51,502 nt of DNA from an uncultured Oscillospiraceae bacterium (GCA_902478605.1 CABSLQ010000014.1:1-51502); one strand, 5' to 3'. Positions 1 through 8,499 are shown, numbered from the stretch's first letter. Notes: a model not told the origin generated them from the letters alone. Program-made: numbers and translations.

Positions 1-11
1 CCTCCCTTTCC

Positions 12-371
12 TTAGAACTTGAGGCCGCCCTCGCGGGCGCCTTCGGCCAGCTCTTTGACGCGGCCGTGATAGACGTAGCCGCCGCGGTCGAATACGACCT
101 CGGTAATGCCCTTTTCGGCGGCGCGTTTGGCGACAAGCTCGCCAACCTTTTTAGCGGCTTCCTTGTTGCCGCCGGTCATGCCGAAATCCTTCTCGACAGA
201 CGAGGCGGCCACGAGGGTCACTCCCTTAACATCATCGATGATCTGGGCATAGATGTGGTTCAGGGAGCGATACACGTTGAGACGGGGACGCTGGGCCGTG
301 CCGGAAATCTTGCCGCGGACGCGGGTGTGCCGGCGCTGGCGAGACAGGTTACTGTCTTTTTTGCTCACCAT
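12..371 (-). CDS. rplR: 50S ribosomal protein L18
   Basis: uL18 carries 5S rRNA into the central protuberance of the large subunit together with L5. The 119-residue product has the usual basic N-terminus and the family's C-terminal core VVFDRGGYVYHGRVKELA. The ATG at 371 follows AAGGAGG at good distance and lies 16 bp after the rplF stop. A further ribosome binding site lies in bases 1-11 (minus strand GGAAAGGAGG), so the operon continues past the window, by the usual order into rpsE. Confidence 0.98.
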   Translation of the reverse strand: MVSKKDSNLSRQRRHTRVRGKISGTAQRPRLNVYRSLNHIYAQIIDDVKGVTLVAASSVEKDFGMTGGNKEAAKKVGELVAKRAAEKGITEVVFDRGGYVYHGRVKELAEGAREGGLKF

Positions 372-387
372 GACTGTTCACTCCTCC

Positions 388-936
388 TTACTTCTTGCCC
401 TTACCGCCGGCCTTGCCTTCCTTGCGGCGGATGACTTCATCGACATACTTGATGCCCTTGCCCTTATACGGCTCCGGCGGGCGTTTCTCGCGCACTTCGG
501 CCGCGAACTGCCCGACGAGCTGCTTGTCGGGGCCGGAAATCACGATCTGGTTGGGACCCGGCGCCTCGATGGTGATGCCGGGGATTTCGCTGACAATCAC
601 CTGATGGCTGTAGCCCAGGTTCATCACGAGATCCTTACCCTGCTTCTGCACACGGTAGCCGACGCCGTTGACCTCCAGCTCCTTCTTGAAGCCCTCGGTC
701 ACGCCAATCACCATGTTGTTGACCAGCGTGCGGGTCAACCCGTGCAGCGCGCGGTTTTCCTTATCGTCATTGGGGCGCAGGACCGTCAGCACACCGCCCT
801 CGAGCGAAAAGCTCATATTCGGATGTACCTTCTGGGTCAGGGTGCCCTTGGGCCCCTTGACGGTCACGACGCTGTCCTCCACCTTGAATTCCACGCCGGC
901 GGGGATGGAAATCGGTTTACGTCCAATTCTCGACAT
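388..936 (-). CDS. rplF: 50S ribosomal protein L6
   Basis: uL6 binds 23S rRNA near the sarcin-ricin loop and factor-binding site. The protein has 182 residues, the normal length, starts MSRIGRKPISIP and ends with the conserved PPEPYKGKGIKY segment followed by a Lys/Gly-rich tail. It sits 15 bp after rpsH in the standard spc order and is expected to be co-transcribed with it. Confidence 0.98.
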   Translation of the reverse strand: MSRIGRKPISIPAGVEFKVEDSVVTVKGPKGTLTQKVHPNMSFSLEGGVLTVLRPNDDKENRALHGLTRTLVNNMVIGVTEGFKKELEVNGVGYRVQKQGKDLVMNLGYSHQVIVSEIPGITIEAPGPNQIVISGPDKQLVGQFAAEVREKRPPEPYKGKGIKYVDEVIRRKEGKAGGKGKK

Positions 937-951
937 AATCTTCTCTCCCCC

Positions 952-1353
952 TTACCACACAAAGGCCAGGACTTCGCCGCCCACGTTCTCTTTGCGCGCC
1001 TTTTTATCGGTCATAACGCCCCGAGAGGTGGAAACAATGGCGGTGCCGATGCCCTTCATGACCTTCGGCATGTCCTCGCTGCTGGAATAGATGCGCAGGC
1101 CGGGCTTGGAAACACGGCGCAGGCCCATCAGAACCGGGGTCTTGGACGGCCCCTGATATTTCAGGGCGATACGGATAACGCCCTGCTTGCCATCTTCGAT
1201 GACCTGGAAACTCTTGACATATCCCTCATCAACAAGAATCTGGGCAATAGCCTTCTTCATGTTGGAAGCGGGGATATCCACCGAATCGTGCTTGGCCGAG
1301 TTAGCGTTGCGGATTCTCGTCAGCATGTCGGCGATGGTATCGGTGATTTGCAT
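952..1353 (-). CDS. rpsH: 30S ribosomal protein S8
   Basis: uS8 is a primary 16S rRNA-binding protein needed for central domain assembly. The 133-residue product has the family's opening TDTIADMLTRIRNA and the C-terminal block TSRGVMTDKKARKENVGGEV. In E. coli S8 is the translational repressor of the spc operon; no equivalent operator was identified here. It lies between rpsZ and rplF. Confidence 0.98.
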   Translation of the reverse strand: MQITDTIADMLTRIRNANSAKHDSVDIPASNMKKAIAQILVDEGYVKSFQVIEDGKQGVIRIALKYQGPSKTPVLMGLRRVSKPGLRIYSSSEDMPKVMKGIGTAIVSTSRGVMTDKKARKENVGGEVLAFVW

Positions 1354-1378
1354 TCCGTCAACCTCCTTTAGCTATTGC

Positions 1379-1564
1379 TTACCAGCTTGCCTTTTTCACG
1401 CCGGGAATTTCGCCCTTGTAGGCGAGCTCCCGGAAGCAGATACGGCACACGCCGTACCGGCGCAGATACGCATGGGGGCGCCCGCAGATTTTGCAGCGGT
1501 TATACGCGCGGGTGGAGAACTTCGGCGTTCTCTGCTGTTTGAGTTTCATGCTTGTTTTCGCCAC
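1379..1564 (-). CDS. rpsZ: 30S ribosomal protein S14, zinc-binding type Z
   Basis: uS14 of the small subunit head. It is the short 61-residue zinc form, with four cysteines in two pairs (C24, C27 and C40, C43) that coordinate Zn. This form is typical of Firmicutes spc operons, whereas the long zinc-free form is usually encoded elsewhere. The start ATG at 1564 has a clear AGGAGG upstream. Confidence 0.98.
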   Translation of the reverse strand: MAKTSMKLKQQRTPKFSTRAYNRCKICGRPHAYLRRYGVCRICFRELAYKGEIPGVKKASW

Positions 1565-1577
1565 AGGTTTCTCCTCC

Positions 1578-2117
1578 TTACTTCGCGAACGGAGCGCCCA
1601 TCAGAGTGAGCAGCTCACGCGCTTCTTCATCGGTTTTGGCGGTCGTCACGAAGCACAGATCCATGCCGCGCACCTTATCGATTTTGTCGTAATCGATTTC
1701 CGGGAAAATCAGCTGTTCCTTCAGGCCCATGTTGTAGTTGCCGCGGCCGTCAAACGAGTTGGGGTTGATGCCGCGGAAGTCACGCACACGGGGAAGCGCC
1801 ACGTTGAACAGGCGATCGAGGAACTCGTACATGCGGTCGCCGCGCAGGGTGACCTTTGCGCCGATGTTCATGCCTTCACGCAGCTTGAAGTTCGCGACCG
1901 ACTTGCGCGCCTTGCACACAACGGGCTTCTGCCCGGTGATGGCGGACAAATCGAGCATGATGGCGTCAATGACCTTCGCGTTGTCGCGGGCCTCACCGCA
2001 GCCGACGTTTACCACAATCTTGTCGAGCTTCGGGATCTGCATCACGCTCTTATAGCCGAACTTCTTCATCAGTGCCGGCGCAACCTCGCCTTTATAAAAA
2101 TCCTTCATTCTGGCCAT
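1578..2117 (-). CDS. rplE: 50S ribosomal protein L5
   Basis: uL5 contacts 5S rRNA and the P-site tRNA. The start is taken at the ATG at 2117 (MARMKDFYKGEVAP), because GGGAGGGG lies just upstream and the family begins here; the longer open frame to 2228 only overlaps rplX. This gives 179 residues, the usual size, with the conserved RDFRGINPNSFDGRGNY segment. It follows rplX by 14 bp. Confidence 0.98.
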   Translation of the reverse strand: MARMKDFYKGEVAPALMKKFGYKSVMQIPKLDKIVVNVGCGEARDNAKVIDAIMLDLSAITGQKPVVCKARKSVANFKLREGMNIGAKVTLRGDRMYEFLDRLFNVALPRVRDFRGINPNSFDGRGNYNMGLKEQLIFPEIDYDKIDKVRGMDLCFVTTAKTDEEARELLTLMGAPFAK

Positions 2118-2131
2118 ATCGTTCCCCTCCC

Positions 2132-2467
2132 TTACAGCGCTTCGCCGCAGCGCTTGCAGATGCGCTGTTTGGTGCCGTCGGCGAGCATTTTGTGGCCGAC
2201 GCGGGTCGGCTTTTTGCAGGCGGGACAAACGATCTGGACCTTGCAGGCGTACAGAGCGCCTTCCGCTTCGATGATACCGCCGGTGTCGCCCATCTTGCGG
2301 GGCTTCACATGCTTTTTCACCTTGTTGCGGCCTTCAATGATGACCTTGCCCTCTTTGGGGCTGACTTCGAGCACCTTGCCGGTGCTGCCGCGCTCATCGC
2401 CGCTGAGAATCAGGACGGTATCGTCCTTTTTCACATGCAGTTTGCTACTCAATTTCGACACCTCCAT
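2132..2467 (-). CDS. rplX: 50S ribosomal protein L24, with zinc-ribbon-like C-terminus
   Basis: uL24 is an assembly initiator of the 50S subunit with an N-terminal KOW domain (KLHVKKDDTVLILSGDERG). The start is the ATG at 2467, which shares one base with the rplN stop (TGATG); a TTG one codon earlier is less likely. The C-terminal part has two CxxC pairs (CPAC and CKRC), consistent with a zinc ribbon as found in many L24 proteins. Length 111 residues. Confidence 0.98.
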   Translation of the reverse strand: MEVSKLSSKLHVKKDDTVLILSGDERGSTGKVLEVSPKEGKVIIEGRNKVKKHVKPRKMGDTGGIIEAEGALYACKVQIVCPACKKPTRVGHKMLADGTKQRICKRCGEAL

Positions 2468-2835
2468 CAAAGCACTTCGGGGGCGAGGCTCAGAATCTTC
2501 AGGTAATCCTTTTCTCTGAGCTCACGGGCCACCGGTCCAAAAATACGCGTTCCCCGCGGGTTCTTGTCGTCGCGGATGATAACCGCGGCGTTTTCATCAA
2601 AGCGGATATAGGTGCCGTCCTCGCGGCGGATGCCGCAAACCGAACGGACGACGACGGCCTTGACCACGTCGCCTTTCTTTACAACGCCGCCGGGTGCTGC
2701 TTTTTTGACCGAAGCCACCACGACGTCGCCGATATTGGCATACCTCCTGCCGGAACCACCGAGAACGCGGATGCACATAAGCTCCTTCGCGCCGGTGTTG
2801 TCGGCCACTTTGAGGTAAGTCTGCTGTTGTACCAC
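2467..2835 (-). CDS. rplN: 50S ribosomal protein L14
   Basis: uL14 lies at the subunit interface and forms bridges to 16S rRNA. The 122-residue product starts MVQQQTYLKVADNTGAKELMCIRV, as the family does, and ends REKDYLKILSLAPEVL. The start codon is GTG at 2835, with AAAGGAGG upstream. Its TGA stop overlaps the rplX ATG, indicating translational coupling. Confidence 0.98.
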   Translation of the reverse strand: MVQQQTYLKVADNTGAKELMCIRVLGGSGRRYANIGDVVVASVKKAAPGGVVKKGDVVKAVVVRSVCGIRREDGTYIRFDENAAVIIRDDKNPRGTRIFGPVARELREKDYLKILSLAPEVL

Positions 2836-2865
2836 AGGGTTTCCTCCTTTCGGATGACCAACAAA

Positions 2866-3123
2866 TTATTTCGCTTTCTCGATGATTTCAACCAGACGCC
2901 AGTGCTTGTCTTTGGACAGCGGGCGGGTCTCCATGACGCTCACGCGGTCGCCCACGCGGCACTCGTTTTTCTCGTCGTGCGCCTTGAGCTTCACGGTGCG
3001 CTTGATGATTTTCTTGTACAGCGGATGACGCACATTGTCCTCGATGGCGACGACGATGGTCTTATCCATTTTATCGCTGACCACGAGGCCGGTGCGCGTC
3101 TTTCTCAGATTCCTGTCGCTCAC
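2866..3123 (-). CDS. rpsQ: 30S ribosomal protein S17
   Basis: uS17 is an OB-fold protein that binds helix 11 of 16S rRNA early in assembly. The 85-residue protein has the expected N-terminus RNLRKTRTGLVVSDKMDKTIVV and the VRHPLYKKIIKRTVK segment. It lies 17 bp after rpmC and 30 bp before rplN, in canonical order. Confidence 0.98.
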   Translation of the reverse strand: MSDRNLRKTRTGLVVSDKMDKTIVVAIEDNVRHPLYKKIIKRTVKLKAHDEKNECRVGDRVSVMETRPLSKDKHWRLVEIIEKAK

Positions 3124-3140
3124 AATAACTCCTCCTTCCG

Positions 3141-3356
3141 TTACGCTTCGGCGCCGTTCTTGATTTCCTTCTCGCGCTGAATCGTCTTGACGATGGCGAT
3201 TTCCTTCTTAACGGCCTTCAGACGCATCGGATTTTCGAGCTGGTTGATCGCGTGCTGGAACCGCAGGTTGAACAGCTCTTCCTTCAGATCCTTCAGCTTC
3301 TTCTGCAACTCGGCTTCATTCAAGTCGCGGATTTTTGCAATCTCACTGGATTTCAT
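3141..3356 (-). CDS. rpmC: 50S ribosomal protein L29
   Basis: uL29 is a small helical-hairpin protein near the exit of the peptide tunnel. The 71-residue product has the family signature EELFNLRFQHAINQLENPMR. Its ATG overlaps the rplP stop as ATGA, so translation of the two is probably coupled. Confidence 0.98.
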   Translation of the reverse strand: MKSSEIAKIRDLNEAELQKKLKDLKEELFNLRFQHAINQLENPMRLKAVKKEIAIVKTIQREKEIKNGAEA

Positions 3357-3811
3357 CCCTGCTCACCATCCGTTTCTCCCGCCGGGCCGCCCGCGGCAGC
3401 CGTGTCGGCCTTGCTGACAAATTTGCATTTGATGGGCAGCTTGTTGGCTGCCAGACGCATGGCCTCACGGGCCACATCCTCGGACACGCCGGCGATCTCG
3501 AACATGACGCGGCCGGGCTTGACCACGGCCACCCAGTATTCGGGCGAACCTTTACCGGAACCCATGCGGGTTTCGGCGGGTTTCTCGGTCACGGGCTTGT
3601 CGGGGAAGATTTTAATCCAAACCTGACCGCCACGCTTGATATAACGGGTCATGGCGATACGGGCGGCCTCGATCTGGCGGGAGGTGATCCACGCCGGCTC
3701 AATGGCCTGCAGGCCAAAATCACCGTAGGTCACCGTATTGCCGCGCATGGCCTTGCCGGTCAGGCGGCCACGGTGGACGCGGCGGTATTTTACTCTCTTG
3801 GGCAGCAGCAT
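3353..3811 (-). CDS. rplP: 50S ribosomal protein L16
   Basis: uL16 organises the A-site tRNA region of the large subunit. The start is the ATG at 3811 (MLLPKRVKYRRVHRGR), which overlaps the rpsC stop as TAATG; the longer open frame upstream lies inside rpsC. The core is standard. The 152 residues include a Gly/Ala-rich acidic tail of about 16 residues after the usual end near KLPIKCKFVSK, slightly longer than most L16 proteins. Confidence 0.98.
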   Translation of the reverse strand: MLLPKRVKYRRVHRGRLTGKAMRGNTVTYGDFGLQAIEPAWITSRQIEAARIAMTRYIKRGGQVWIKIFPDKPVTEKPAETRMGSGKGSPEYWVAVVKPGRVMFEIAGVSEDVAREAMRLAANKLPIKCKFVSKADTAAAGGPAGETDGEQG

Positions 3812-4476
3812 TACTTGCGGCCTCCTTCCCGGCGGGGCTTGGCGGCGCCGGCGAGAACCTCTCCACGGTAAATCCACGTTTTCACGCCGATCCGACCGTA
3901 TGTGGTGTTCGCCTCCGCGAAGCCGTAGTCGATATCCGCACGCAGCGTCTGCAGCGGAATGGTACCCTCGTGATACTGTTCGGTACGGGCGATTTCCGCG
4001 CCGCCCAGACGGCCGGAAACCTGCGTTTTGATGCCCTTCGCGCCCAGCTTCATGGCACGGCCGATGGCCTGCTTCATGGCGCGGCGGAAGGAAATACGCT
4101 TCTCAAGCTGCTGCGCGATGTTTTCCGCAACCAGCTGGGCGTTGACGTCGGGGCTGCGCACCTCGACGATATTCAGACTGGTGGGCTTGCCCAGCATCTT
4201 TTCGCAGACCAGGCGGAGCTTTTCGATCTCCGCACCGCCCTTGCCGATAACCAGGCCGGGCTTCGCACAGTGGATATGCACGCGCACGCGGGACGCGTCG
4301 CGCTCGATCTCAATTTTCGGCACACCGGCCGCATACAGGGTCTTTTTGAGGTATTTGCGCAGATTATAATCGGAGACAAGCGTGTCGCCGAACTCGCTGT
4401 CCTTTACGAACCAGCGGGAATCCCAATCCTTGATAACGCCGACCCGCAGGCCGTGGGGATTGACTTTCTGTCCCAT
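3811..4476 (-). CDS. rpsC: 30S ribosomal protein S3
   Basis: uS3 lines the mRNA entry channel in the small subunit head. The 221-residue product opens MGQKVNPHGLRVGVIKDWDSR and contains the KH-domain loop GLVIGKGGAEIEKL. It follows rplV by 18 bp, with AGGAGGAGG upstream of the ATG, and is translationally coupled to rplP. Confidence 0.99.
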   Translation of the reverse strand: MGQKVNPHGLRVGVIKDWDSRWFVKDSEFGDTLVSDYNLRKYLKKTLYAAGVPKIEIERDASRVRVHIHCAKPGLVIGKGGAEIEKLRLVCEKMLGKPTSLNIVEVRSPDVNAQLVAENIAQQLEKRISFRRAMKQAIGRAMKLGAKGIKTQVSGRLGGAEIARTEQYHEGTIPLQTLRADIDYGFAEANTTYGRIGVKTWIYRGEVLAGAAKPRREGGRK

Positions 4477-4494
4477 AAATGTCCTCCTCCTCGC

Positions 4495-4830
4495 TTATTC
4501 CTTTTCCTTGAGCACCAAGGTGATGTGTGACGTTCTCTTTTCGATACGATAGGCACGACCCTGGGCTCGCGGACGGACGCGCTTGAGAATCGGGCCGGGG
4601 CAGACGAAGCATTCGGACACGTACAGGTTGTTCCTGTCCATGTTGAAATTGTTCTCCGCGTTGGCGGCCGCCGATTTGATCAGCTTTTCGACCGGCTCGC
4701 AGGCGGCTTTCGGCGTATGCTTCGCAATCGCGAGCGCGACATCAACCGGCTTGTTGCGGATGAGGTCGAGAACCACTTTGACTTTGCGAGGGGACATACG
4801 GACGTGTGTAGCTTGCGCCCTTGCTTCCAT
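4495..4830 (-). CDS. rplV: 50S ribosomal protein L22
   Basis: uL22 extends a beta-hairpin into the peptide exit tunnel, the region where macrolide-resistance changes occur. The 111-residue protein has the family N-terminus (THVRMSPRKVKVVLDLIR) and the hairpin region GPILKRVRPRAQGRAYRI. It is in canonical position between rpsS and rpsC. Confidence 0.98.
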   Translation of the reverse strand: MEARAQATHVRMSPRKVKVVLDLIRNKPVDVALAIAKHTPKAACEPVEKLIKSAAANAENNFNMDRNNLYVSECFVCPGPILKRVRPRAQGRAYRIEKRTSHITLVLKEKE

Positions 4831-4853
4831 GATGTTTCTCTCCTTTCAACCGC

Positions 4854-5126
4854 TTATTTCGTGCTCTTGGAGCCGGTGTGGCCCCGGAAGGTACGGGTGG
4901 GGGCGAATTCGCCCAGCTTGTGGCCGACCATGTCCTCGGTCACGTACACCGGCACATGCTTGCGCCCGTCGTGCACCGCGATGGTGTGGCCGACAAAATC
5001 CGGGAAAATGGTGGAGGCGCGGCTCCACGTCTTGAGGATGCGCTTTTCCCCGGCTTTATTCATCTCCTGAATCCTTTTGAGCAGCGCGGGCTGTACGAAA
5101 GGACCCTTCTTTACGCTTCTACCCAT
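4854..5126 (-). CDS. rpsS: 30S ribosomal protein S19
   Basis: uS19 sits in the small subunit head, close to the A-site finger. The 90-residue product begins MGRSVKKGPFVQPALLKRI and has the conserved GHTIAVHDGRKHVPVYVTE and GHKLGEFAPTRTFRGH blocks. It is a normal member of the S10 operon. Confidence 0.98.
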   Translation of the reverse strand: MGRSVKKGPFVQPALLKRIQEMNKAGEKRILKTWSRASTIFPDFVGHTIAVHDGRKHVPVYVTEDMVGHKLGEFAPTRTFRGHTGSKSTK

Positions 5127-5147
5127 AAATGACGAATCTCCTTTCGC

Positions 5148-5981
5148 TTACTTGCCGCCGCGGCGCTTGACAATGAATTTGTCCGAGCGGTTGTGCGTTT
5201 TGCGGGTTTTGTAACCCAGGGCCGGCTTGCCCCACGGGGTAACCGGGCCCGGACGGCCGATGGGGGATTTGCCCTCGCCGCCGCCGTGCGGGTGATCGCA
5301 CGGGTTCATGACCGAACCGCGGACGGTGGGACGCCAGCCCATGTGGCGCTTGCGGCCGGCCTTGCCGAGCTTGACGTTCTCGTGTTCCACATTGCCGACC
5401 TGGCCGATGGTGGCCATGCAGTTCAGCGGCACATACCGCATCTCGCCGGAGGGCAGGCGGATCATCGCCAGATTGTTTTCCTTACCCATGAGCTGCGCCA
5501 TGGTGCCGGCGCTGCGCGCGAGCTGCGCACCCTTGCCGGGATACAGCTCCACGTTGTGGATAAAGGTACCGGTCGGGATATTGGCGAGGGGCAGCGCGTT
5601 GCCCGGCTTGATGTCCGCCGCGGGTCCCGCGGTGACCACGTCGCCGACCGCCAGGCCCTGCGGCGCCACGATGTAGCGCTTCTCGCCGTCTTCATACTGG
5701 ACAAGCGCGATGTGCGCGCTGCGGTTCGGGTCATATTCGAGGGTCATCACCGTGCCCGGCACATCGAACTTATTGCGCTTGAAGTCGATGATGCGGTATT
5801 TGCGGCGGTTGCCGCCGCCGCGGTGCCGGATGGTGATGCGGCCGTAGCTGTTGCGGCCGGCCTTTTTGTTCAGCGGAGCCAGCAGGCTCTTTTCCGGTTC
5901 TACCTTAGACAGTACGCTGTAGTCGATAACGGACATACCGCGACGGCCGGGAGTAGTCGGTTTATACAGTTTCATAGCCAT
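5148..5981 (-). CDS. rplB: 50S ribosomal protein L2
   Basis: uL2 is required for subunit association and peptidyl-transferase activity. The 277-residue protein opens MAMKLYKPTTPGRRGMSV and has the conserved C-terminal block MNPCDHPHGGGEGKSPIG, including the histidine associated with peptidyl-transferase function. A start two codons later is also possible. About 105 bp separate it from rplW, the second-largest gap in the operon. Confidence 0.99.
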   Translation of the reverse strand: MAMKLYKPTTPGRRGMSVIDYSVLSKVEPEKSLLAPLNKKAGRNSYGRITIRHRGGGNRRKYRIIDFKRNKFDVPGTVMTLEYDPNRSAHIALVQYEDGEKRYIVAPQGLAVGDVVTAGPAADIKPGNALPLANIPTGTFIHNVELYPGKGAQLARSAGTMAQLMGKENNLAMIRLPSGEMRYVPLNCMATIGQVGNVEHENVKLGKAGRKRHMGWRPTVRGSVMNPCDHPHGGGEGKSPIGRPGPVTPWGKPALGYKTRKTHNRSDKFIVKRRGGK

Positions 5982-6086
5982 TCCGATTCACTCTCCTAAT
6001 CTAACGTCGTCCCGACGGGGACAACATTGGCTTTGCGGGGCCGCACAGGAGGGCCCCATACCTCACCTTCAGGGAACAAGCCCTGT

Positions 6087-6377
6087 TTAGAACATGCCGT
6101 CGAAGAATTCGATGGTCTTGGATTCGGGCTTCAGCGTGACAATCGCCTTTTTCCAGTCGGAGGTGTACCCCTCATAGCGACCGTAACGGCGTTTTTTGCC
6201 TTTCATGCTGACGGTGTTGACCTTCAGCACCGATACGCCGAAAATCTCTTCGACCGCCTTGGCGATCTGGATTTTGTTGGCGTTCGCGTCCACGCGGAAG
6301 GTGTACTTTTTCGCGGGCAGAGCCATGACGGATTTTTCCGTGATGACCGGCGCGATAATGATGTCACGGGCTTCCAT
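6087..6377 (-). CDS. rplW: 50S ribosomal protein L23
   Basis: uL23 lies at the tunnel exit and is the docking site for trigger factor and signal recognition particle. The 96-residue product starts MEARDIIIAPVITEKS, typical for the family. Its ATG overlaps the rplD stop as TAATG. Confidence 0.98.
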   Translation of the reverse strand: MEARDIIIAPVITEKSVMALPAKKYTFRVDANANKIQIAKAVEEIFGVSVLKVNTVSMKGKKRRYGRYEGYTSDWKKAIVTLKPESKTIEFFDGMF

Positions 6378-7000
6378 TATTTGTACACCTCCTCGAGCTG
6401 GGCAACGGCGTCCTTGACGACGATGAATTTGTCGGCGTTAAGCACATCGTAGGTGTTGAGCGTGTTGACCAGGGCCGTCTTGACACCGGGAATGTTGCGG
6501 GCGGATTTGATGACCGTCTCATTTTTCTCCGGCAGAACGAGCAGCACCTTGCGGTCCGCTTCGAGCGCCTTGAGCATGGCGGCAATCGTCTTGGTCTTGA
6601 TTTCCTCCATCGTCAGGGACTCGAGCACGAGCATATCGCCCGCCGCGACCTTGGAGGAGAAAGCCGACTTCAGCGCCAGGCGGCGCATCTTCTTCGGGAT
6701 GGCGTAGCTGTAGGAGCGCGGCTTCGGGCCGAGGGCGATACCGCCGTGCGTCCACTGGGGCGCCCGGGTGGAACCCTGGCGCGCATGGCCGGTGCCTTTT
6801 TGTCTCCACGGCTTTTTGCCGCCGCCGCTGACCTCGGAACGGGTCAGAGTCGACTGGGTGCCCTGGCGCTGATTGGCCAGATAATTCACAACCGCGCTGT
6901 GCATCACGGCGGCGTTGGGCTCGATGCCGAAGACATCGGCGCTCAGCTCCATGGTGCCGCTCTGCTTGCCGGTCATGTCATAAATCGATACGGTTGGCAT
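6377..7000 (-). CDS. rplD: 50S ribosomal protein L4
   Basis: uL4 lines the constriction of the exit tunnel and in E. coli also represses the S10 operon. The 207-residue product has the tunnel-loop region WRQKGTGHARQGSTRAPQW. It lies 17 bp after rplC and is coupled to rplW. Whether L4 regulates this operon cannot be told from the sequence. Confidence 0.98.
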   Translation of the reverse strand: MPTVSIYDMTGKQSGTMELSADVFGIEPNAAVMHSAVVNYLANQRQGTQSTLTRSEVSGGGKKPWRQKGTGHARQGSTRAPQWTHGGIALGPKPRSYSYAIPKKMRRLALKSAFSSKVAAGDMLVLESLTMEEIKTKTIAAMLKALEADRKVLLVLPEKNETVIKSARNIPGVKTALVNTLNTYDVLNADKFIVVKDAVAQLEEVYK

Positions 7001-7017
7001 TGACAGTTCCTCCTTCC

Positions 7018-7653
7018 TTAGGCCTTCTTAACGGAATCCGAAAGCATGACGACGCCGTTTTTCGGGCCCGGAACGGCGCCCTTGACGGCGATGAGGTTGT
7101 TCTCCGCGTCCACCTTCACAACCGTGAGGTTCTGCACGGTGACACGCTCCGCGCCGAGATGGCCGGCGCCCTTCATGCCCTTGTATACGCGGGACGGGGA
7201 CGAGCACGCGCCCAGGGAGCCGGCGTGCCGGGCCACAGGGCCGGTACCGTGGGATTCCTTGAGCCGCTGGAAGTTCCAGCGTTTGATGGCGCCCGCATAG
7301 CCTTTACCTTTGCTCGTGCCGACCACATCGACGCGGTCGCCGGCAGCAAAGGTGTCCGCCTTGATGATGTCGCCGACGTTCAGCGCATCGCAGTTCTCGA
7401 GGCGGAATTCCCGCAGCGTCCTCTTGGGCGCCACGTCGGATTTGGCAAAGTGGCCTTTGAGGGGTTTGGTGACATTCTTCACCGAGATGTCGCCGAAGCC
7501 CACCTGCACGGCGGCATAGCCGTCGTTTTCGATGGTCTTCTTCTGGACAACCACGCACGGTCCCGCCTCAATGACGGTAACCGGAACGACATTGCCCTTT
7601 TCGTCGAAGATCTGCGTCATGCCGATCTTCTTGCCGATGATACCTTTTTGCAT
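7018..7653 (-). CDS. rplC: 50S ribosomal protein L3
   Basis: uL3 initiates 50S assembly and reaches toward the peptidyl-transferase centre. The start is the ATG at 7653 (MQKGIIGKKIGMTQIF), with AAGGAGG seven bases upstream; the open frame to 7710 has no family match. The 211 residues include the conserved GKGYAGAIKRWNFQR and the central-extension region with RHAGSLGACSSPSRVYKG. Confidence 0.98.
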   Translation of the reverse strand: MQKGIIGKKIGMTQIFDEKGNVVPVTVIEAGPCVVVQKKTIENDGYAAVQVGFGDISVKNVTKPLKGHFAKSDVAPKRTLREFRLENCDALNVGDIIKADTFAAGDRVDVVGTSKGKGYAGAIKRWNFQRLKESHGTGPVARHAGSLGACSSPSRVYKGMKGAGHLGAERVTVQNLTVVKVDAENNLIAVKGAVPGPKNGVVMLSDSVKKA

Positions 7654-7749
7654 GTCTATACCTCCTTGGTTATTGGTTGGCCGCCTGAGGCGCATGCCGC
7701 AGGCCGTCAACTTGACCTCGCCGGGAAATCTGACAAACCGTATTGTTAT

Positions 7750-7765
7750 ACCTATATAAATATAG
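7750..7765. repeat. Short AT-rich inverted repeat between rpsJ and rplC
   Basis: CCTATAT and ATATAGG pair around two bases inside the 122-bp rpsJ-rplC gap, an unusually long gap for this operon. It could be an RNA hairpin affecting rplC expression or part of a weak internal promoter. No T-run follows, so it is not a standard terminator. Confidence 0.4.
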
Positions 7766-7775
7766 GGCGCATACC

Positions 7776-8087
7776 TTACAGTTTGATTTCGATTTCCACA
7801 CCGGCGGGGAGCTCAAGGCCCATAAGGGCCTCAACGGTCTTGTTGGACGGGCGGAGAATGTCGATGAGCCGCTTGTGCGTGCGGGTCTCGAACTGCTCGC
7901 GGGAGTCCTTGTACTTGTGAACCGCGCGCAGGATGGTCACAATCTCCTTTTCGGTCGGGAGCGGGACGGGGCCGGACACGCGGGCGCCGGTGCGGCGGGC
8001 GGTCTCCACGATCTTCTCGGCGGACTGGTCCACCAGCTGATGATCATACCCCTTGATGCGAATACGGATTTTTTCTTTGACTGCCAC
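7776..8087 (-). CDS. rpsJ: 30S ribosomal protein S10
   Basis: uS10 (also transcription factor NusE) lies in the small subunit head and links ribosomes to NusG and antitermination. The 103-residue protein has the family core IRIKGYDHQLVDQSAEKIVE and ends LELPAGVEIEIKL. It is the first gene of the operon, with AAGGAGG upstream of its ATG and a long untranslated leader before it. Confidence 0.99.
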   Translation of the reverse strand: MAVKEKIRIRIKGYDHQLVDQSAEKIVETARRTGARVSGPVPLPTEKEIVTILRAVHKYKDSREQFETRTHKRLIDILRPSNKTVEALMGLELPAGVEIEIKL

Positions 8088-8464
8088 TGAAAAACGCCTC
8101 CTTAATAAATTGAGTTGGCGGGCCGTGTAAAACCATACACACCGCCGGGTGTTCCTTTCCCGGCCGTTAAAAAACCGGAAACTTGAGGGTCAAGCGTCCG
8201 GACAGGTTTCACACCCTGCACACAAGCGACAGGCAGAATATACCCGATACCCGCGGGGTCCGCAGCATGCGGGCGCACCGCGCTCTATAAGGCCATTCCA
8301 TGCCGGTCACTGCACACAGGTATCCTTGTCGCCCGGTTTGAAATCGGACATACTCAGCGGAAAAACCGGCCGGAACTGGCCGCAACCTCCCGCGTCATCG
8401 CATATCGTGCAGTCTCGAACCACGGCGGAAAAGCGCGCACTTCACCCTTCCTCCGCAGTCACGC
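8088..8464 (-). promoter_or_regulatory. Long 5' leader of the S10 operon
   Basis: The predicted start near 8464 leaves about 370 nt of GC-rich untranslated leader before rpsJ. It has several stem-forming stretches (for example GGCGGTGTGT with ACACGGCCC near 8120-8150) but no recognised riboswitch. Ribosomal operons are often controlled by their own products through such leaders. That role here is inference from length and position. Confidence 0.45.
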
Positions 8465-8470
8465 CTAATT

Positions 8471-8499
8471 ATATTACACGATACGGCGCGCGATTGCAA
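8471..8499 (-). promoter_or_regulatory. rpsJ: Promoter of the S10-spc operon
   Basis: On the minus strand, TTGCAA (8494-8499) and TAATAT (8471-8476) are 17 bp apart. Just upstream, 8503-8530, is an A/T-run tract of the kind that acts as an UP element at strong promoters. It is the only convincing promoter upstream of rpsJ. Confidence 0.75.

Noticed and set aside
8400..8464. GGTTCGAGAC stretch resembling a tRNA T-loop in the S10 leader
   Set aside because: No acceptor, D or anticodon arms can be folded around it.
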